The notes: generated by a model not told the origin, from the letters alone. DNA of 64,000 nt from Candidatus Peregrinibacteria bacterium (GCA_016932505.1 JAFGCT010000007.1:85089-149088), one strand, 5' to 3'. Shown: positions 16,904-26,593, counted from the stretch's first letter. Numbers and translations are program-made.

Positions 16904-18667
16904 ATGAAAATCGATCAAAAAAAATTAATCAAAGGACTTACTTTCCATAAGGTTGACCCAAATGATATTAAGTCAATGATTGAACAATCCACAACAACAA
17001 AAACTCCACTTTACGATATTGTTGCGAAAAAACATGTTCTTTCTGATGAAGAACTTGGAAGATTGGTTGCAGAAATTATAGAATACCCATTTGTAAATTT
17101 AACTAAAGTTGAAATCCCAAATGAGATATTAGAATTGATTCCGGAAAATATCGCACTTAAACAAGGATTCATTACATTTGGAATTGATGATGAAAAAAAC
17201 ACAATAAAAGTTGCTACCATTGATCCTTTTGATATAGAAATGATTAATGATATTAAAAATAAAACAGGGCGTGAAGCTGAAGTGTATTATACTACTTTAA
17301 ATAATATCAAAAATATTATTGGTAAATATCATCAGGAATTAAAAAATATATTCCTAGATATGATTCCAAGTCATTTAAGATATGGGCAAAAAGACAAATT
17401 AATAAAAGACACAACACAAAACGAAGAAATTACTGAAGAAGAAATTCCAATTGTGAAAATATTTGATGCAATTCTTTTGCATGCATATAGACATCACGCA
17501 TCTGATATTCATATAGAAACAACAAAAAATAATACTGTAATAAGATACCGAATGGATGGTGTATTACACAAAGTTGTTGAATATCCAAAAGAAATACACG
17601 ACCCACTTCTTACAAGATGTAAGATTCTTGCAGGACTAAGAATTGATGAAACACGTGCCGCTCAAGATGGAAGAATATCTTTAAAACTTGATGGTGATAA
17701 CGTGGCATTTCGTGTTTCAATTCTACCTACTCACTTTGGAGAGAAGGTGGTAATGCGTTTATTAGTTGATCTTGAGGAATCAACAAGCCTTTCGGAATGT
17801 GGACTAAGTGATAAAAGCTATAAAACAATAATTACAAATTCTACAAAACCATATGGAATGATGATTGTGGTTGGTCCAACAGGTTCAGGAAAAACAACCA
17901 CCCTATATAATATAATAAAACTACTTAATTCGGAGGAAATAAATATTGCTACTATTGAAGATCCTATTGAATATGGTATCGATGGAATAAATCAGGTTCA
18001 GGTAAATCATGCTACGAATTTAACCTTTGCAAATGGATTAAGAGCACTATTAAGACAAGACCCTGATAGTATACTTGTAGGAGAAATACGTGACCAAGAT
18101 ACAGCTCAGATTGCAATTGAATCATCAATGACCGGTCATATGGTATTTTCAACATTACATGCAAATTCAACAGCAGTTGGAATTCCTCGTTTAATTGAGA
18201 TGGGAATTGAACCTTTTCTTCTTACGGCAGCAATAAATTGTCTTGTTGCTCAAAGATTAGTTAGAAGACTTTGTACCAATTGTATTCAATCACACGTATA
18301 TACAAGTGAAACCCTTTCTTTAATACATAAAGAAAGAAACATTGTAGAATTAATAAATAAAATTTATGCCAGAAACTATTCAAAAGAAGAACTGGAAGAA
18401 CTTGATATAAAAAACGAATACATACTTTATAAAAGCAAGGGGTGTAAATCATGCGGTTTTACAGGTTATAAAGGACGTATTGGACTTTATGAAATCATGG
18501 AACTTGATGATCAGATTAAAACTGCAATTCTTGAAGGAAAAAGCTCAGATGATATTGAAGATGTAGCAGTAAACAATGGTATGACTATAATGCTTGAAGA
18601 TGGTATTGAAAAAGCGCTTTCAGGCATAACATCTCTTGAAGAAATAATTCGTGTAATCAAAGCATAA
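16904..18667 (+). CDS. pilB: Type IV pilus assembly ATPase PilB (GspE family)
   Basis: Cytoplasmic hexameric ATPase that drives pilin polymerisation. In 587 residues it has an N-terminal GspE-N (MshEN-type) domain (LSDEELGRLVAEIIEYPFVNL; YYTTLNNI), then the linker and ATPase core with ASDIHIETT, DGRISLKLDG, Walker A GPTGSGKTTTL from residue 324, Asp box TIEDPIEYGIDGINQVQVN, Walker B SILVGEIRDQDTA and His box TGHMVFSTLHANS. A zinc-binding insertion carries two CxxC pairs (LCTNC and GCKSC), a PilB hallmark. It starts after an A-rich leader and its stop lies 2 bp before pilC. Confidence 0.96.
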   Translation: MKIDQKKLIKGLTFHKVDPNDIKSMIEQSTTTKTPLYDIVAKKHVLSDEELGRLVAEIIEYPFVNLTKVEIPNEILELIPENIALKQGFITFGIDDEKNTIKVATIDPFDIEMINDIKNKTGREAEVYYTTLNNIKNIIGKYHQELKNIFLDMIPSHLRYGQKDKLIKDTTQNEEITEEEIPIVKIFDAILLHAYRHHASDIHIETTKNNTVIRYRMDGVLHKVVEYPKEIHDPLLTRCKILAGLRIDETRAAQDGRISLKLDGDNVAFRVSILPTHFGEKVVMRLLVDLEESTSLSECGLSDKSYKTIITNSTKPYGMMIVVGPTGSGKTTTLYNIIKLLNSEEINIATIEDPIEYGIDGINQVQVNHATNLTFANGLRALLRQDPDSILVGEIRDQDTAQIAIESSMTGHMVFSTLHANSTAVGIPRLIEMGIEPFLLTAAINCLVAQRLVRRLCTNCIQSHVYTSETLSLIHKERNIVELINKIYARNYSKEELEELDIKNEYILYKSKGCKSCGFTGYKGRIGLYEIMELDDQIKTAILEGKSSDDIEDVAVNNGMTIMLEDGIEKALSGITSLEEIIRVIKA

Positions 18668-18669
18668 AT

Positions 18670-19926
18670 ATGCCAAATAATGTAGACATAAACACAGAAG
18701 AAAAAACAATTTCGGCAACTACCGAAGAAACAACCATACCTACTAATATGGGTATGCAGGTATTGCCAAAAGAACAGGACAGGCCGAAAACAAAAGATAC
18801 AGATAAATTTGTGATCGCTGATGAAAAGAAAAAGAAACTTAGCAGAAAAAATAAAAAAAGTTGGATAAAAAGACTTGGTGAAATAGGTACAATTGACCAA
18901 AAAGATGTAGTTGAATTCACCAGACATCTTTCAGTTATGTTAAGTGCTGGAGTTACAATTTTTGAAGCAATTACTTTCCTTAAAGAACAATCAAGAAACA
19001 AGGTATTCGCAAATAAGCTTGAAAGCATAATAGATAGCCTTAACAACGGACAATCCTTATCTGCATCAATGAGCAGGTTCCCTAAAGTTTTCCCGAAGAT
19101 TTATACAAGTATTATTGCCGTAGGAGAACAATCCGGATCTTTACCAGAAACAATGCTGGATTTGTCGAATCACTTGGAAGAAAATGAAAGATTCAAAAAC
19201 AAAGTTAAAGGTGCACTTATATATCCTAAAATTATTTTAAGTGTAATGGGTGCATTCCTATTAGTGTTATTTTTATTCGTAATGCCAAGAATTCTTACTG
19301 TATTTGAAAGCTTGAAAGCCGATATTCCTGCAACAACAAAATTCATAATTGCACTAACAGATTTCATTCAAAATAATATTTTTCTTTTAATAATAGTAGT
19401 TGTTGGAACAATAATAGCCACAAAACTATTATTAAGAAATGAGAAAATGAAAAAAATGAAAGATTTATTCTATATAAAAGTACCTCTAGTTGGACATATA
19501 GTATTAAATTACAACACTACTCAAACAGCACAACATTTTGGTGCATTGTTTGCAAGCGGTCTAACAATTGTAAAATGTCTGGAAATTACAGAAAATGTTG
19601 TCGCCAACAGAGTCTTCAAAGAAGAAATAAGATATATGATTGAAAAGATTAAAAACGGTTCATCTTTTTCACAAAGTTTTAAAGAAAATTCTCATTTTCC
19701 ACCAATGTTTGTTAAATTGATACGAGTAGGAGAAAGAACAGGTAAATTACCGCAAGTTGTAGAATATATGAGAAATTATTACAAAGGTCTTGTTGATGCT
19801 GATGTAAAAAATATTAGTACAATTATTGAACCTGCGATTATGGTGATATTAGGTCTTATGGTCGCAGGACTCGTTATAACAGTTATAGGTCCAATTTACC
19901 AATTAATATCTAATGTTGGACAATAG
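18670..19926 (+). CDS. pilC: Type IV pilus inner-membrane platform protein PilC (GspF family)
   Basis: Polytopic membrane protein linking the assembly ATPase to the pilin machinery. Of 418 residues, about 55 at the N-terminus are polar and Lys-rich (KKKKLSRKNKKSW). Two homologous GspF domains follow: VEFTRHLSVMLSAGVTIFEAI with GEQSGSLPETMLDLSNHLEE, and AQHFGALFASGLTIVKCLEI with GERTGKLPQVVEYMRNYY. Hydrophobic segments lie near 192-213, 235-258 and 385-410. The gene begins 2 bp after pilB, typical of translational coupling. Length and duplicated-domain architecture are normal. Confidence 0.95.
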   Translation: MPNNVDINTEEKTISATTEETTIPTNMGMQVLPKEQDRPKTKDTDKFVIADEKKKKLSRKNKKSWIKRLGEIGTIDQKDVVEFTRHLSVMLSAGVTIFEAITFLKEQSRNKVFANKLESIIDSLNNGQSLSASMSRFPKVFPKIYTSIIAVGEQSGSLPETMLDLSNHLEENERFKNKVKGALIYPKIILSVMGAFLLVLFLFVMPRILTVFESLKADIPATTKFIIALTDFIQNNIFLLIIVVVGTIIATKLLLRNEKMKKMKDLFYIKVPLVGHIVLNYNTTQTAQHFGALFASGLTIVKCLEITENVVANRVFKEEIRYMIEKIKNGSSFSQSFKENSHFPPMFVKLIRVGERTGKLPQVVEYMRNYYKGLVDADVKNISTIIEPAIMVILGLMVAGLVITVIGPIYQLISNVGQ

Positions 19927-19955
19927 TCCTGTTGCTGAGAAAAAACAAAAAAAAT

Positions 19956-20411
19956 ATGATAAAAAATAAAGCATTTTCATTCGCAGAAGTTATAATAACT
20001 GTTTCACTATTTTTTATAATAGCTGGTGTTGGAATTGGTGCTTATTTTGAATATTACAAATCATCATTAATAAAAACAGACATTAGTAATACTTTTGAAA
20101 TTATTAAAAATACTAGATATAAAGCACTTAAAAATCCTACAAATTCAGATTATGGGATTTATATAGATCCACTCACCAGAACACTTACAAGCTTCAAAGA
20201 TATATATAATCCTGCAAACCCTGAGAATGTAACATTTAAAATGGAGCAACTTGATATTACCGATTTAAATATTTATCCAAATTTAGGGGTTACAAATGAA
20301 ATTATATTTGAGGCACAAACTGCAAAAACCCTTAATTACGGAAGTTTTACCATTAGCAATGGTTCATATTCAAATAATATATATATAACCTCACAAGGTG
20401 TTGTTGAATAA
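19956..20411 (+). CDS. Minor (pseudo)pilin 1
   Basis: A 151-residue protein with a prepilin signal: MIKNKA, cleavage before FSFAEVIITVSLFF, with Glu at mature position 5 and a hydrophobic helix. Alanine replaces the usual Gly before the cut. I prefer the ATG at 19956 to an upstream TTG at 19932 because leaders are short and basic. The body is a small beta-rich domain with a GspH-like flavour. It lies 29 bp after pilC and overlaps the next gene by 14 bp, so translation is likely coupled. Probably part of the initiation or tip complex. Confidence 0.78.
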   Translation: MIKNKAFSFAEVIITVSLFFIIAGVGIGAYFEYYKSSLIKTDISNTFEIIKNTRYKALKNPTNSDYGIYIDPLTRTLTSFKDIYNPANPENVTFKMEQLDITDLNIYPNLGVTNEIIFEAQTAKTLNYGSFTISNGSYSNNIYITSQGVVE

Positions 20412-20916
20412 AAATAAAAAAATAAACAACAAAGGATTAAGTATTGTGGAGCTGATTATTGTCACTGTTCTGTTTGCTATTTTAATTCCTGCTTCAGTTT
20501 CAATATTCATAGGTGCCAGAAAAATTACTGGTCAGGCTTATATTCAGCATTCAGCAGCAATAACATTAGGAGAAACAAATGATATATTGCGATATATGAG
20601 AAATCAGGGGTATAGCTTACTTGTGGACGGATCTTTCTATTTAATTAGAAATCCCGGAACAGGTTCATGGTTAGTAAAAAATGATTTACCGGATTTGGAT
20701 ACATTCGAAAGATATATAACTGTTTCAAATGCTCTGCGTCATACTGATACAAATGATTTATATTTTGATGGTGATTTCGGACCCTCTTATGAAGATCCTG
20801 ACACGAAAAAAATTGTAATTAATATTTTGTGGGAACCTGACTACATACCATCAGAATTGATTTCCCAAATTTTTTATATATCAAATTGGCAACAGCCAAT
20901 AACATATGATTTATAA
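20398..20916 (+). CDS. Minor (pseudo)pilin 2
   Basis: A 172-residue protein starting with a GTG that overlaps the end of the previous gene. The prepilin signal is NKNKKINNKG before LSIVELIIVTVLFAIL with Glu at position 5. The rest is a globular domain with aromatic-rich loops (ILWEPDYIPSELISQIFYI), like GspI/PilV minor pilins. It overlaps or abuts the next gene, which starts just after the stop. Function inferred: pilus tip or priming complex. Confidence 0.78.
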   Translation: MLLNKNKKINNKGLSIVELIIVTVLFAILIPASVSIFIGARKITGQAYIQHSAAITLGETNDILRYMRNQGYSLLVDGSFYLIRNPGTGSWLVKNDLPDLDTFERYITVSNALRHTDTNDLYFDGDFGPSYEDPDTKKIVINILWEPDYIPSELISQIFYISNWQQPITYDL

Positions 20917-20917
20917 C

Positions 20918-22993
20918 ATGAAAACACTATTGAAAAAATATGCAGGCACAACCTTAATTGAGCTTTTGCTATATATAGCAATATTTCTTGCCTTAACACC
21001 AATATTATTGGCAATTTCACTAAATGCCATACGTTCTGAAAGTCTAAATTCAAGTGAAAGTAAAGTAAGTTCAAATAGTTATTTCGTTATTGAGCGTATA
21101 TATGACAACATTGTTAATACTAAACGTATTGATGTTGAGAACTCTGTATTAAATGACCCTAATGGTAAGCTAACACTTATTTTGCAGAATGATGATGAGT
21201 TAATATTGGAATTAAATCCTACTACTAGAAAAATTGAAATTACTGAAGATGGTGTAACATCAAATTTAACCTCTGATGAATCAGCGGTTGATTATTTGTA
21301 CTTTGAAAGAATAACCGATTCGGTAAACGACCCAGAAATAATTCTTGGAATAAATGTTAGGTTGCAAGTTAGTGGACTTGAAGAATATGACGTAGCTCAA
21401 AATTACTTACTTTCAGCAAATTTGGAACGTGGTGATTTTGACGAAGATGGATGCCCAGATTATATAGATAAATATCCAAAACATCCTCAATGCTGTGGGG
21501 ATGCAGACGGCGATGCTGTTTGTGATGAACTGGATAATTGTGTTATTGAATATAATCCATTTCAGGAAGATTACGATGGAGATGAGATAGGTGATGAATG
21601 CGATGAAACAGCCTTTGGTGGTGGAGGTGGTGGAGGTGGTGGAGGATTGGGTGGTGCATTTAATTGTAATCCTGATGACCAGCTACTTGCTCTAATTAAT
21701 CAAGATCCACCTTTATCAAGCTCAACATTAAAATCAATCCTTCTTTCTGCTTCACCGTTGTCCCCTACTGTTTTGATGGCTCTAATAGACAATACATCAT
21801 TATTAACAAACGGACATTTCAGGCAGGTATTTATAGCAAACACAATATTGCCTGAAGGAATTTTAGATGCAATAGTAGCAGATGGTAGCGTTCCCACATT
21901 TAATAAAATTGTAATTGTGGGAGCAGATTTAGCTGCAACATATATTCCATGGCTACTTAGAGATAATAGAAATTATGCAAACTATGAAGTAACATTGTAT
22001 TCTGATGCAGAGGAACCTGAAACATGGATAAACAGAGTTAAATATCACGATGCCGATGTTTTACTAGGTTCATCAGAGCAAACTGAAAAAACAGATATTT
22101 TTGTAATAAGTGTTAATAATGCCTCAAGTGATATTAGTGTTACCACTGAAACTGTTATGGGTTTTGAAACAAATATACTTACAATTGAAGACAACTACAT
22201 AATTGACGACAATGGATATGCTATTGAACTAGATGGTGTTGCAGGAACAACTTATAACTTCCTTGTAAGCTCGGCATATTCTGAAGATGAATTGATTTCA
22301 ATTGAATTTGACTTTGGAGAAGGCTCAGATATAACAAGTCCTTCAGAAAGTACTTATGAAACTGATAGATATATATGTTATTGCGAAGGTGGCTGTGCAG
22401 ATGACTGCGGTGATATTGGAACAGGAATAATCACAACAAATGTATACACCGACAAATGCTATACATGGGATTCATTATTTCCTGAATGGTGTTCTCATTG
22501 GTATACATTTGAAGATGATGATAGTGAAAATCCAGCATTCATTGGAGGTACTCAGGAAGGTGAAGCAAATATATACTGGGAAAAATCATTTAAATCAGTA
22601 CTAACATTACTTCAGCTTGCTGAATTGGACAGCATTACAGTCGGCGCGGAAGTTGCATATCAAAGCCTAGGTCAATTTTTCTGTGATACCTTAGCTGCGA
22701 GTTGCCCTATGAACGGCAATTTGGTAGGTGGTCAAGACATTCAACTATACAATTGGGATACGGAAACTTGGGAAACAATTGGAACAGCAGATGTAGATGG
22801 AACGATTAGCGATCAACAAGCTTACGAAGTAAAATATGCAGATGCTGATGTTTTGAAATATTTAGGAGGAAAGGATAATGTTGTAATCAAAGCTCGTGCT
22901 CAATTTAATTGGAATGGTGTTGCACCTGGAGGAACAACAAGCGCCCCATGTTTTATGTTGATTGATTATTTCACATTACACCTAAAATGGTAA
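20918..22993 (+). CDS. Very large minor pilin with thrombospondin type 3-like calcium repeats
   Basis: A 691-residue protein (695 from an alternative ATG at 20906). The prepilin signal is KKYAG before TTLIELLLYIAIFLAL with Glu at position 5, followed by a PilW/GspJ-like domain to about residue 170. Then come DxDxDG calcium motifs of the thrombospondin type 3 kind (DFDEDGCPDYID, DADGDAVCDELDNC, DYDGDEIGDECDE), a run of ten glycines, and about 440 residues of extracellular domain containing an all-helical region of short LxxLLxxxxL repeats, beta regions, and a cysteine cluster (CYCEGGCADDCGD). Such a modular tail suggests an adhesin held at the pilus tip. Normal minor pilins are 150-250 residues, so the extension is notable. 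It sits in the operon with overlaps on both sides. Confidence 0.85.
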   Translation: MKTLLKKYAGTTLIELLLYIAIFLALTPILLAISLNAIRSESLNSSESKVSSNSYFVIERIYDNIVNTKRIDVENSVLNDPNGKLTLILQNDDELILELNPTTRKIEITEDGVTSNLTSDESAVDYLYFERITDSVNDPEIILGINVRLQVSGLEEYDVAQNYLLSANLERGDFDEDGCPDYIDKYPKHPQCCGDADGDAVCDELDNCVIEYNPFQEDYDGDEIGDECDETAFGGGGGGGGGGLGGAFNCNPDDQLLALINQDPPLSSSTLKSILLSASPLSPTVLMALIDNTSLLTNGHFRQVFIANTILPEGILDAIVADGSVPTFNKIVIVGADLAATYIPWLLRDNRNYANYEVTLYSDAEEPETWINRVKYHDADVLLGSSEQTEKTDIFVISVNNASSDISVTTETVMGFETNILTIEDNYIIDDNGYAIELDGVAGTTYNFLVSSAYSEDELISIEFDFGEGSDITSPSESTYETDRYICYCEGGCADDCGDIGTGIITTNVYTDKCYTWDSLFPEWCSHWYTFEDDDSENPAFIGGTQEGEANIYWEKSFKSVLTLLQLAELDSITVGAEVAYQSLGQFFCDTLAASCPMNGNLVGGQDIQLYNWDTETWETIGTADVDGTISDQQAYEVKYADADVLKYLGGKDNVVIKARAQFNWNGVAPGGTTSAPCFMLIDYFTLHLKW

Positions 22994-23037
22994 AAAATAA
23001 TTCAGAATTCATATTTTTGATTTCTGATAAATTAATA

Positions 23038-23508
23038 ATGAGAAAAAATAAGAATAAACCAAAGGGTTTCATAGCAATTGTCAGTATACTGATAGTCACA
23101 ACCATAAGCATGATATTTGCAATGACAATTCTAAAAAGTGGTGTAAATAACGCAAATTTATCACTCAATAGTATTTATTACGAAAATGCACGTATTAATG
23201 TAAATCTTTGTCTGGAAGATGTTCTTTACCGTATAAAACTTGAAGAACAATTCAACAGAGATTTAGATTATACAATTACAGATGAAGATTCATGCACTAC
23301 AGATATACAATGGTTTGCTCCTACACAATACGACACAGGAATTACAGAAGCTTTGGTTTTACTTGAAATAACAGGGGTAAGTGGGAGTTTTTCAAGAACA
23401 TATAACTACGGACTAAAAGTAAGACGCCATGACATTAATCATACGGATGGCACTGTGCAATATATGAATAATGTGATTATAAATTATATTGAAGAATTAA
23501 ATTCCTAA
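23038..23508 (+). CDS. PilX-like minor pilin without Glu5
   Basis: A 156-residue protein when started at the ATG 23038, giving the short basic leader MRKNKNKPKG before FIAIVSILIVTTISMIF. An in-frame ATG at 22987 would overlap the previous gene and add 17 uncharged residues, so it is less likely. Mature position 5 is Val rather than Glu, as in the PilX/GspK group. The domain has two cysteines (NLCLEDV, DSCTTD) that may pair. Its stop lies 8 bp before the PilM-PilN gene. Confidence 0.72.
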   Translation: MRKNKNKPKGFIAIVSILIVTTISMIFAMTILKSGVNNANLSLNSIYYENARINVNLCLEDVLYRIKLEEQFNRDLDYTITDEDSCTTDIQWFAPTQYDTGITEALVLLEITGVSGSFSRTYNYGLKVRRHDINHTDGTVQYMNNVIINYIEELNS

Positions 23509-23516
23509 CCCAGTTA

Positions 23517-25310
23517 ATGGCAAATTCAAAAAATAAAATATTCGGCTTGGCAATAAATAACACATCTCTAACTGCTGTGGAAATAAGCCATGGAAAATTC
23601 GGACCAAAAGTTACAAATTATTCTAGAATAGAATTTGGAACAGGAATAATTGAAGACAGATGTATAATTGTGAATCCCGAAGTATTTCAGGACACATTAA
23701 GAAAACTGTTATTAAATGCAAAGAATGGCCCCATTAAAACAAAAGATGTAGTTATTTCAATACCGGAGGAAAAAACATTCACACATCAACTCGAAATACC
23801 AAAAGAATATCGCGATGATGATGATTACATTAATGATAAAGCAAAAGATTTTATCCCTATTGCATTGGATGAAGCTATTATTGATTATAAAATTATAAAA
23901 AACAAAAACAGTGATAAAATTCTGACTTTGAACTACGTGGCCACCCAAAAAAGCATTGTAAATATGCTTATACAATCTCTTAAAGAAGTAGGTTTAAATG
24001 TTGTAGGAGTTGATACAAATAAAAACAGTTTAATAAGAGCTTGTAACAATCAATATAATAAAAATGACGGAGATTTTGCAGTAATGTATTTAAATTCAGA
24101 AAAAATCGTATTAAGTATAACAACTGAATCAGGTACACCATTTCACACAAATATAAAAAATATTGGCAGTAATGAGTTATGTGAATTTGTTAAAAATGCT
24201 TTACAACTGCCGGGTATAAAAGATGCCGAAGAGCTAATCAATAAATTTAAAAAAGATATAAATTCTGTCAGAGAAGACCAAAGGAAGATGATAGGTAAAA
24301 AACTACAGGAGGAATTCTTAATAATAATTAAAAAATTTAACGAACTTAAACGAATTGTAGAAAATAATGAAGATTTAAATCTTAAAACAATATATATAAT
24401 CGGACAGTGTTCAGGATTACCAGGATTGATGGAAGCTGTAAAAGCAGAGAATCCGGATGCACAAATTAAACAAAAATTGGAATATATTGAAATTGATGAA
24501 AATACCGAAACATACTATCCCCATGCAATTGGACTGGCACTGAAAAATGTATTCGAAACACCAAAAGGTAGTGATATAAACTTGTTACCTAATATAAAAA
24601 AAGAAGAAATTGAAACAGAAAGAGCTACACCAATTTTCAAGAGATATTTTATTGGAACCACTTTATTATTGGGATGCCTAATGGTATTTTTTGGAACAAT
24701 GGCTGGTAGGTATTACATGGATTTTAATTTGAGTGATAGAAATATTACATTGCTCAATGAAAAAACAATGAATCCCTATTTAAACGATCTTGCAAAAAGT
24801 AATCAGGAAAAAACACTATTAAAAAACGGAATTAAGACTGTACTGAAAGATGCAGTTCCAGGAAGCCTTATCATGAAATCAATTGATAGCTATAATACTG
24901 ATGAAACTGGAATAATAAATGCAAACTTAAGAATAAATTCATCAAAACAAACTGAATTAATACTTAGGGCAAAAACAACTTCACGTAAAGCAACTGAAGA
25001 TTTTATTATTGAACTTGAGCAAAATCCATATTTCCTTCAGGTTAATTCACCTTTATCGAATCTGGTTGGAAAAGGGGAGCGTTTTATAAATATTGATCTA
25101 ATATTAGATACAACCAATATTATAGAATCTTTTGAAGAAAATAGAATTGATCAAGAAAAACAAGTAACAAAAGAATTAGAATCCGGAGTTAAAGAAGAAA
25201 CTCCAAAGCCAAAATTCGCTACTACTGAAGATAAAAAAACAGAGGAAAATACTGAAAACGATAAACAGGGTGAAACACCTGCAAATAATGAAATTGATAA
25301 TCAAACTTAA
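23517..25310 (+). CDS. PilM-PilN fusion, type IV pilus alignment subcomplex
   Basis: A 597-residue protein. Residues 1-345 form an actin-like ATPase fold of the PilM family (IFGLAINNTSLTAVEIS, VVISIPEEKTFTHQLEIP, IIGQCSGLPGLMEAV). Residues 354-358 read INLLP, the peptide by which separate PilN proteins bind PilM in other bacteria, followed by a charged linker, one TM segment (about 380-400) and a periplasmic-type PilN domain with coiled-coil and ferredoxin-like regions. The C-terminal 60 residues are Glu/Lys/Thr-rich and probably disordered. PilM and PilN are normally separate; here the docking peptide is covalently attached. PilO follows 1 bp later. Confidence 0.85.
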   Translation: MANSKNKIFGLAINNTSLTAVEISHGKFGPKVTNYSRIEFGTGIIEDRCIIVNPEVFQDTLRKLLLNAKNGPIKTKDVVISIPEEKTFTHQLEIPKEYRDDDDYINDKAKDFIPIALDEAIIDYKIIKNKNSDKILTLNYVATQKSIVNMLIQSLKEVGLNVVGVDTNKNSLIRACNNQYNKNDGDFAVMYLNSEKIVLSITTESGTPFHTNIKNIGSNELCEFVKNALQLPGIKDAEELINKFKKDINSVREDQRKMIGKKLQEEFLIIIKKFNELKRIVENNEDLNLKTIYIIGQCSGLPGLMEAVKAENPDAQIKQKLEYIEIDENTETYYPHAIGLALKNVFETPKGSDINLLPNIKKEEIETERATPIFKRYFIGTTLLLGCLMVFFGTMAGRYYMDFNLSDRNITLLNEKTMNPYLNDLAKSNQEKTLLKNGIKTVLKDAVPGSLIMKSIDSYNTDETGIINANLRINSSKQTELILRAKTTSRKATEDFIIELEQNPYFLQVNSPLSNLVGKGERFINIDLILDTTNIIESFEENRIDQEKQVTKELESGVKEETPKPKFATTEDKKTEENTENDKQGETPANNEIDNQT

Positions 25311-25311
25311 A

Positions 25312-25872
25312 ATGTCAGGAGAAAATAAATTTAAATCATTGAAAGTAATAATAAAAAATAAAGCATTAAGAATTTTTGGAATTTTAAGTGTAACATTCTT
25401 AATTTTTTCTATAATTTTTGCATATTTAGCCTATTCTTTTAATGACAGAATCGAAAAAAACAATGTTGAAATGGAAGTTGTACAAAAAAAATTAAGTGAC
25501 CTCCAATATTTAGTAAATATTCAAACTGAAGAAGATGACATAATATTAGAAAAAAAATCATTTGCAAGTTTTCAAGAAGTAGTCCCCTTTATTACTTTTT
25601 TAGAGAGCTTATTCTCAATAATAGATCCAACAACATCAATTACTATTAGAAGTGACGAAAAACAAATATCAAAAGACCATTTCGCCGACTATCAAATTAC
25701 GGTAAAAATCGGTTCAAAAAAGGAGCTATTTTTTAAAGCATTAGATGAACTTTATAATACGCAATTCATTACAAAATTGACTAATTTTACAATGAATTAC
25801 AGACCCCTTGAAGAAAGTGGAGAAAATGTATTATACGAAGTGAAATTTGACGTAAGATTATATCTTAATTAA
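25312..25872 (+). CDS. PilO-like type IV pilus protein
   Basis: A 186-residue bitopic membrane protein. The ATG at 25312 follows the previous stop by one base and is preferred over a GTG at 25270 inside that gene. The N-terminus is basic and cytoplasmic (KSLKVIIKNKALRIF), one TM helix spans about 24-46, then a short coiled coil (DRIEKNNVEMEVVQKKLSDL) and a globular domain with the alternation typical of PilO/GspM folds (ASFQEVVPFITFLESLF, YQITVKIGSKKELFFKALDEL). Position after PilM-PilN supports PilO. Sequence identity is weak, so the call leans on context. Confidence 0.72.
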   Translation: MSGENKFKSLKVIIKNKALRIFGILSVTFLIFSIIFAYLAYSFNDRIEKNNVEMEVVQKKLSDLQYLVNIQTEEDDIILEKKSFASFQEVVPFITFLESLFSIIDPTTSITIRSDEKQISKDHFADYQITVKIGSKKELFFKALDELYNTQFITKLTNFTMNYRPLEESGENVLYEVKFDVRLYLN

Positions 25873-25949
25873 GAAAGAAAAAAGATTTGCTTTTAGAATA
25901 CGTAATATATATAATAGTAAACGTAGCTTATTTTATTAACAAAACAAAA

Positions 25950-26495
25950 ATGCTAAAAAACAAGAAAGGTTTTACCCTTATTGAGCTCCTAATTGTTATC
26001 GGTATTATTGCCATCTTGGCTGGTATCGTATTAGTAGCTGTTAACCCTGCCCAACAATTCGGTAAGGCTAACGACTCAGAAAGAAAATCTGAGATCGGTA
26101 CAATTTTAAGTGCCGTTTATCAATACCAAACATCTCCAACAGCTCGAGGTGCATTACCTGAATGTGAAGATGTTGACACTGCAACCGACGTAGCTATTCC
26201 AGATTGTACAGCTGATAACTCTGGTGCTGTTCAATTAGGAACAGGTGCTGGTAACTATGACTGTACAGCTGCATTGGTCCCAAGTTATTTAAGAGAAATT
26301 CCTGTTGACCCTACGACAACATACACTGCTGCCGATACAGGTTATTACATTTGTCAAAGCAATGGTGCTGATCCAAGTACTTCGATTGTTACAGTTTTTG
26401 CACCTGGTGCTGAAGTATTTACTACTGGAGCTGACACTTGTCTTGATCCAACTGGAAATGGTACTACCGACTATACAATGTGTGTAGGAGGATGA
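25950..26495 (+). CDS. Type IV pilin, probable major subunit
   Basis: A 181-residue pilin. The ATG at 25950 gives MLKNKKG before FTLIELLIVIGIIAILAGIV with Glu at position 5, then VNPAQQFGKANDSERKSEIG, a fold seen widely in Patescibacteria pilins. The body carries cysteine pairs and ends CVGG, suggesting a C-terminal disulfide loop. Codon use is slightly more GC-rich than its neighbours, and a strong terminator follows it alone, both consistent with high expression. A longer frame to a TTG at 25887 lacks leader features. Two diverged paralogues follow. Confidence 0.9.
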   Translation: MLKNKKGFTLIELLIVIGIIAILAGIVLVAVNPAQQFGKANDSERKSEIGTILSAVYQYQTSPTARGALPECEDVDTATDVAIPDCTADNSGAVQLGTGAGNYDCTAALVPSYLREIPVDPTTTYTAADTGYYICQSNGADPSTSIVTVFAPGAEVFTTGADTCLDPTGNGTTDYTMCVGG

Positions 26496-26516
26496 GCGTA
26501 ATCATTTATCATCAAA

Positions 26517-26542
26517 CCCCGCACGAAAGTGCGGGGTTTTTT
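26517..26542 (+). terminator. Rho-independent terminator after the first pilin
   Basis: CCCCGCAC, a GAAA loop, GTGCGGGG and TTTTTT. It separates the probable major pilin from its two paralogues, so they need read-through or their own promoter. Confidence 0.93.
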
Positions 26543-26593
26543 GCGTGATATAACAATAAATGTTAATATATTTTTATAAATAATAAACTATTC

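Noticed and set aside
19932..19955. Upstream TTG start for minor pilin 1
   Set aside because: It would lengthen the leader without adding a signal; the ATG at 19956 gives a typical short basic prepilin leader.
26493..26495. TGA read as glycine (code 25)
   Set aside because: TGA ends the first pilin, the MATE, recG, DUF4012 and other genes at natural family ends, so it is a stop.
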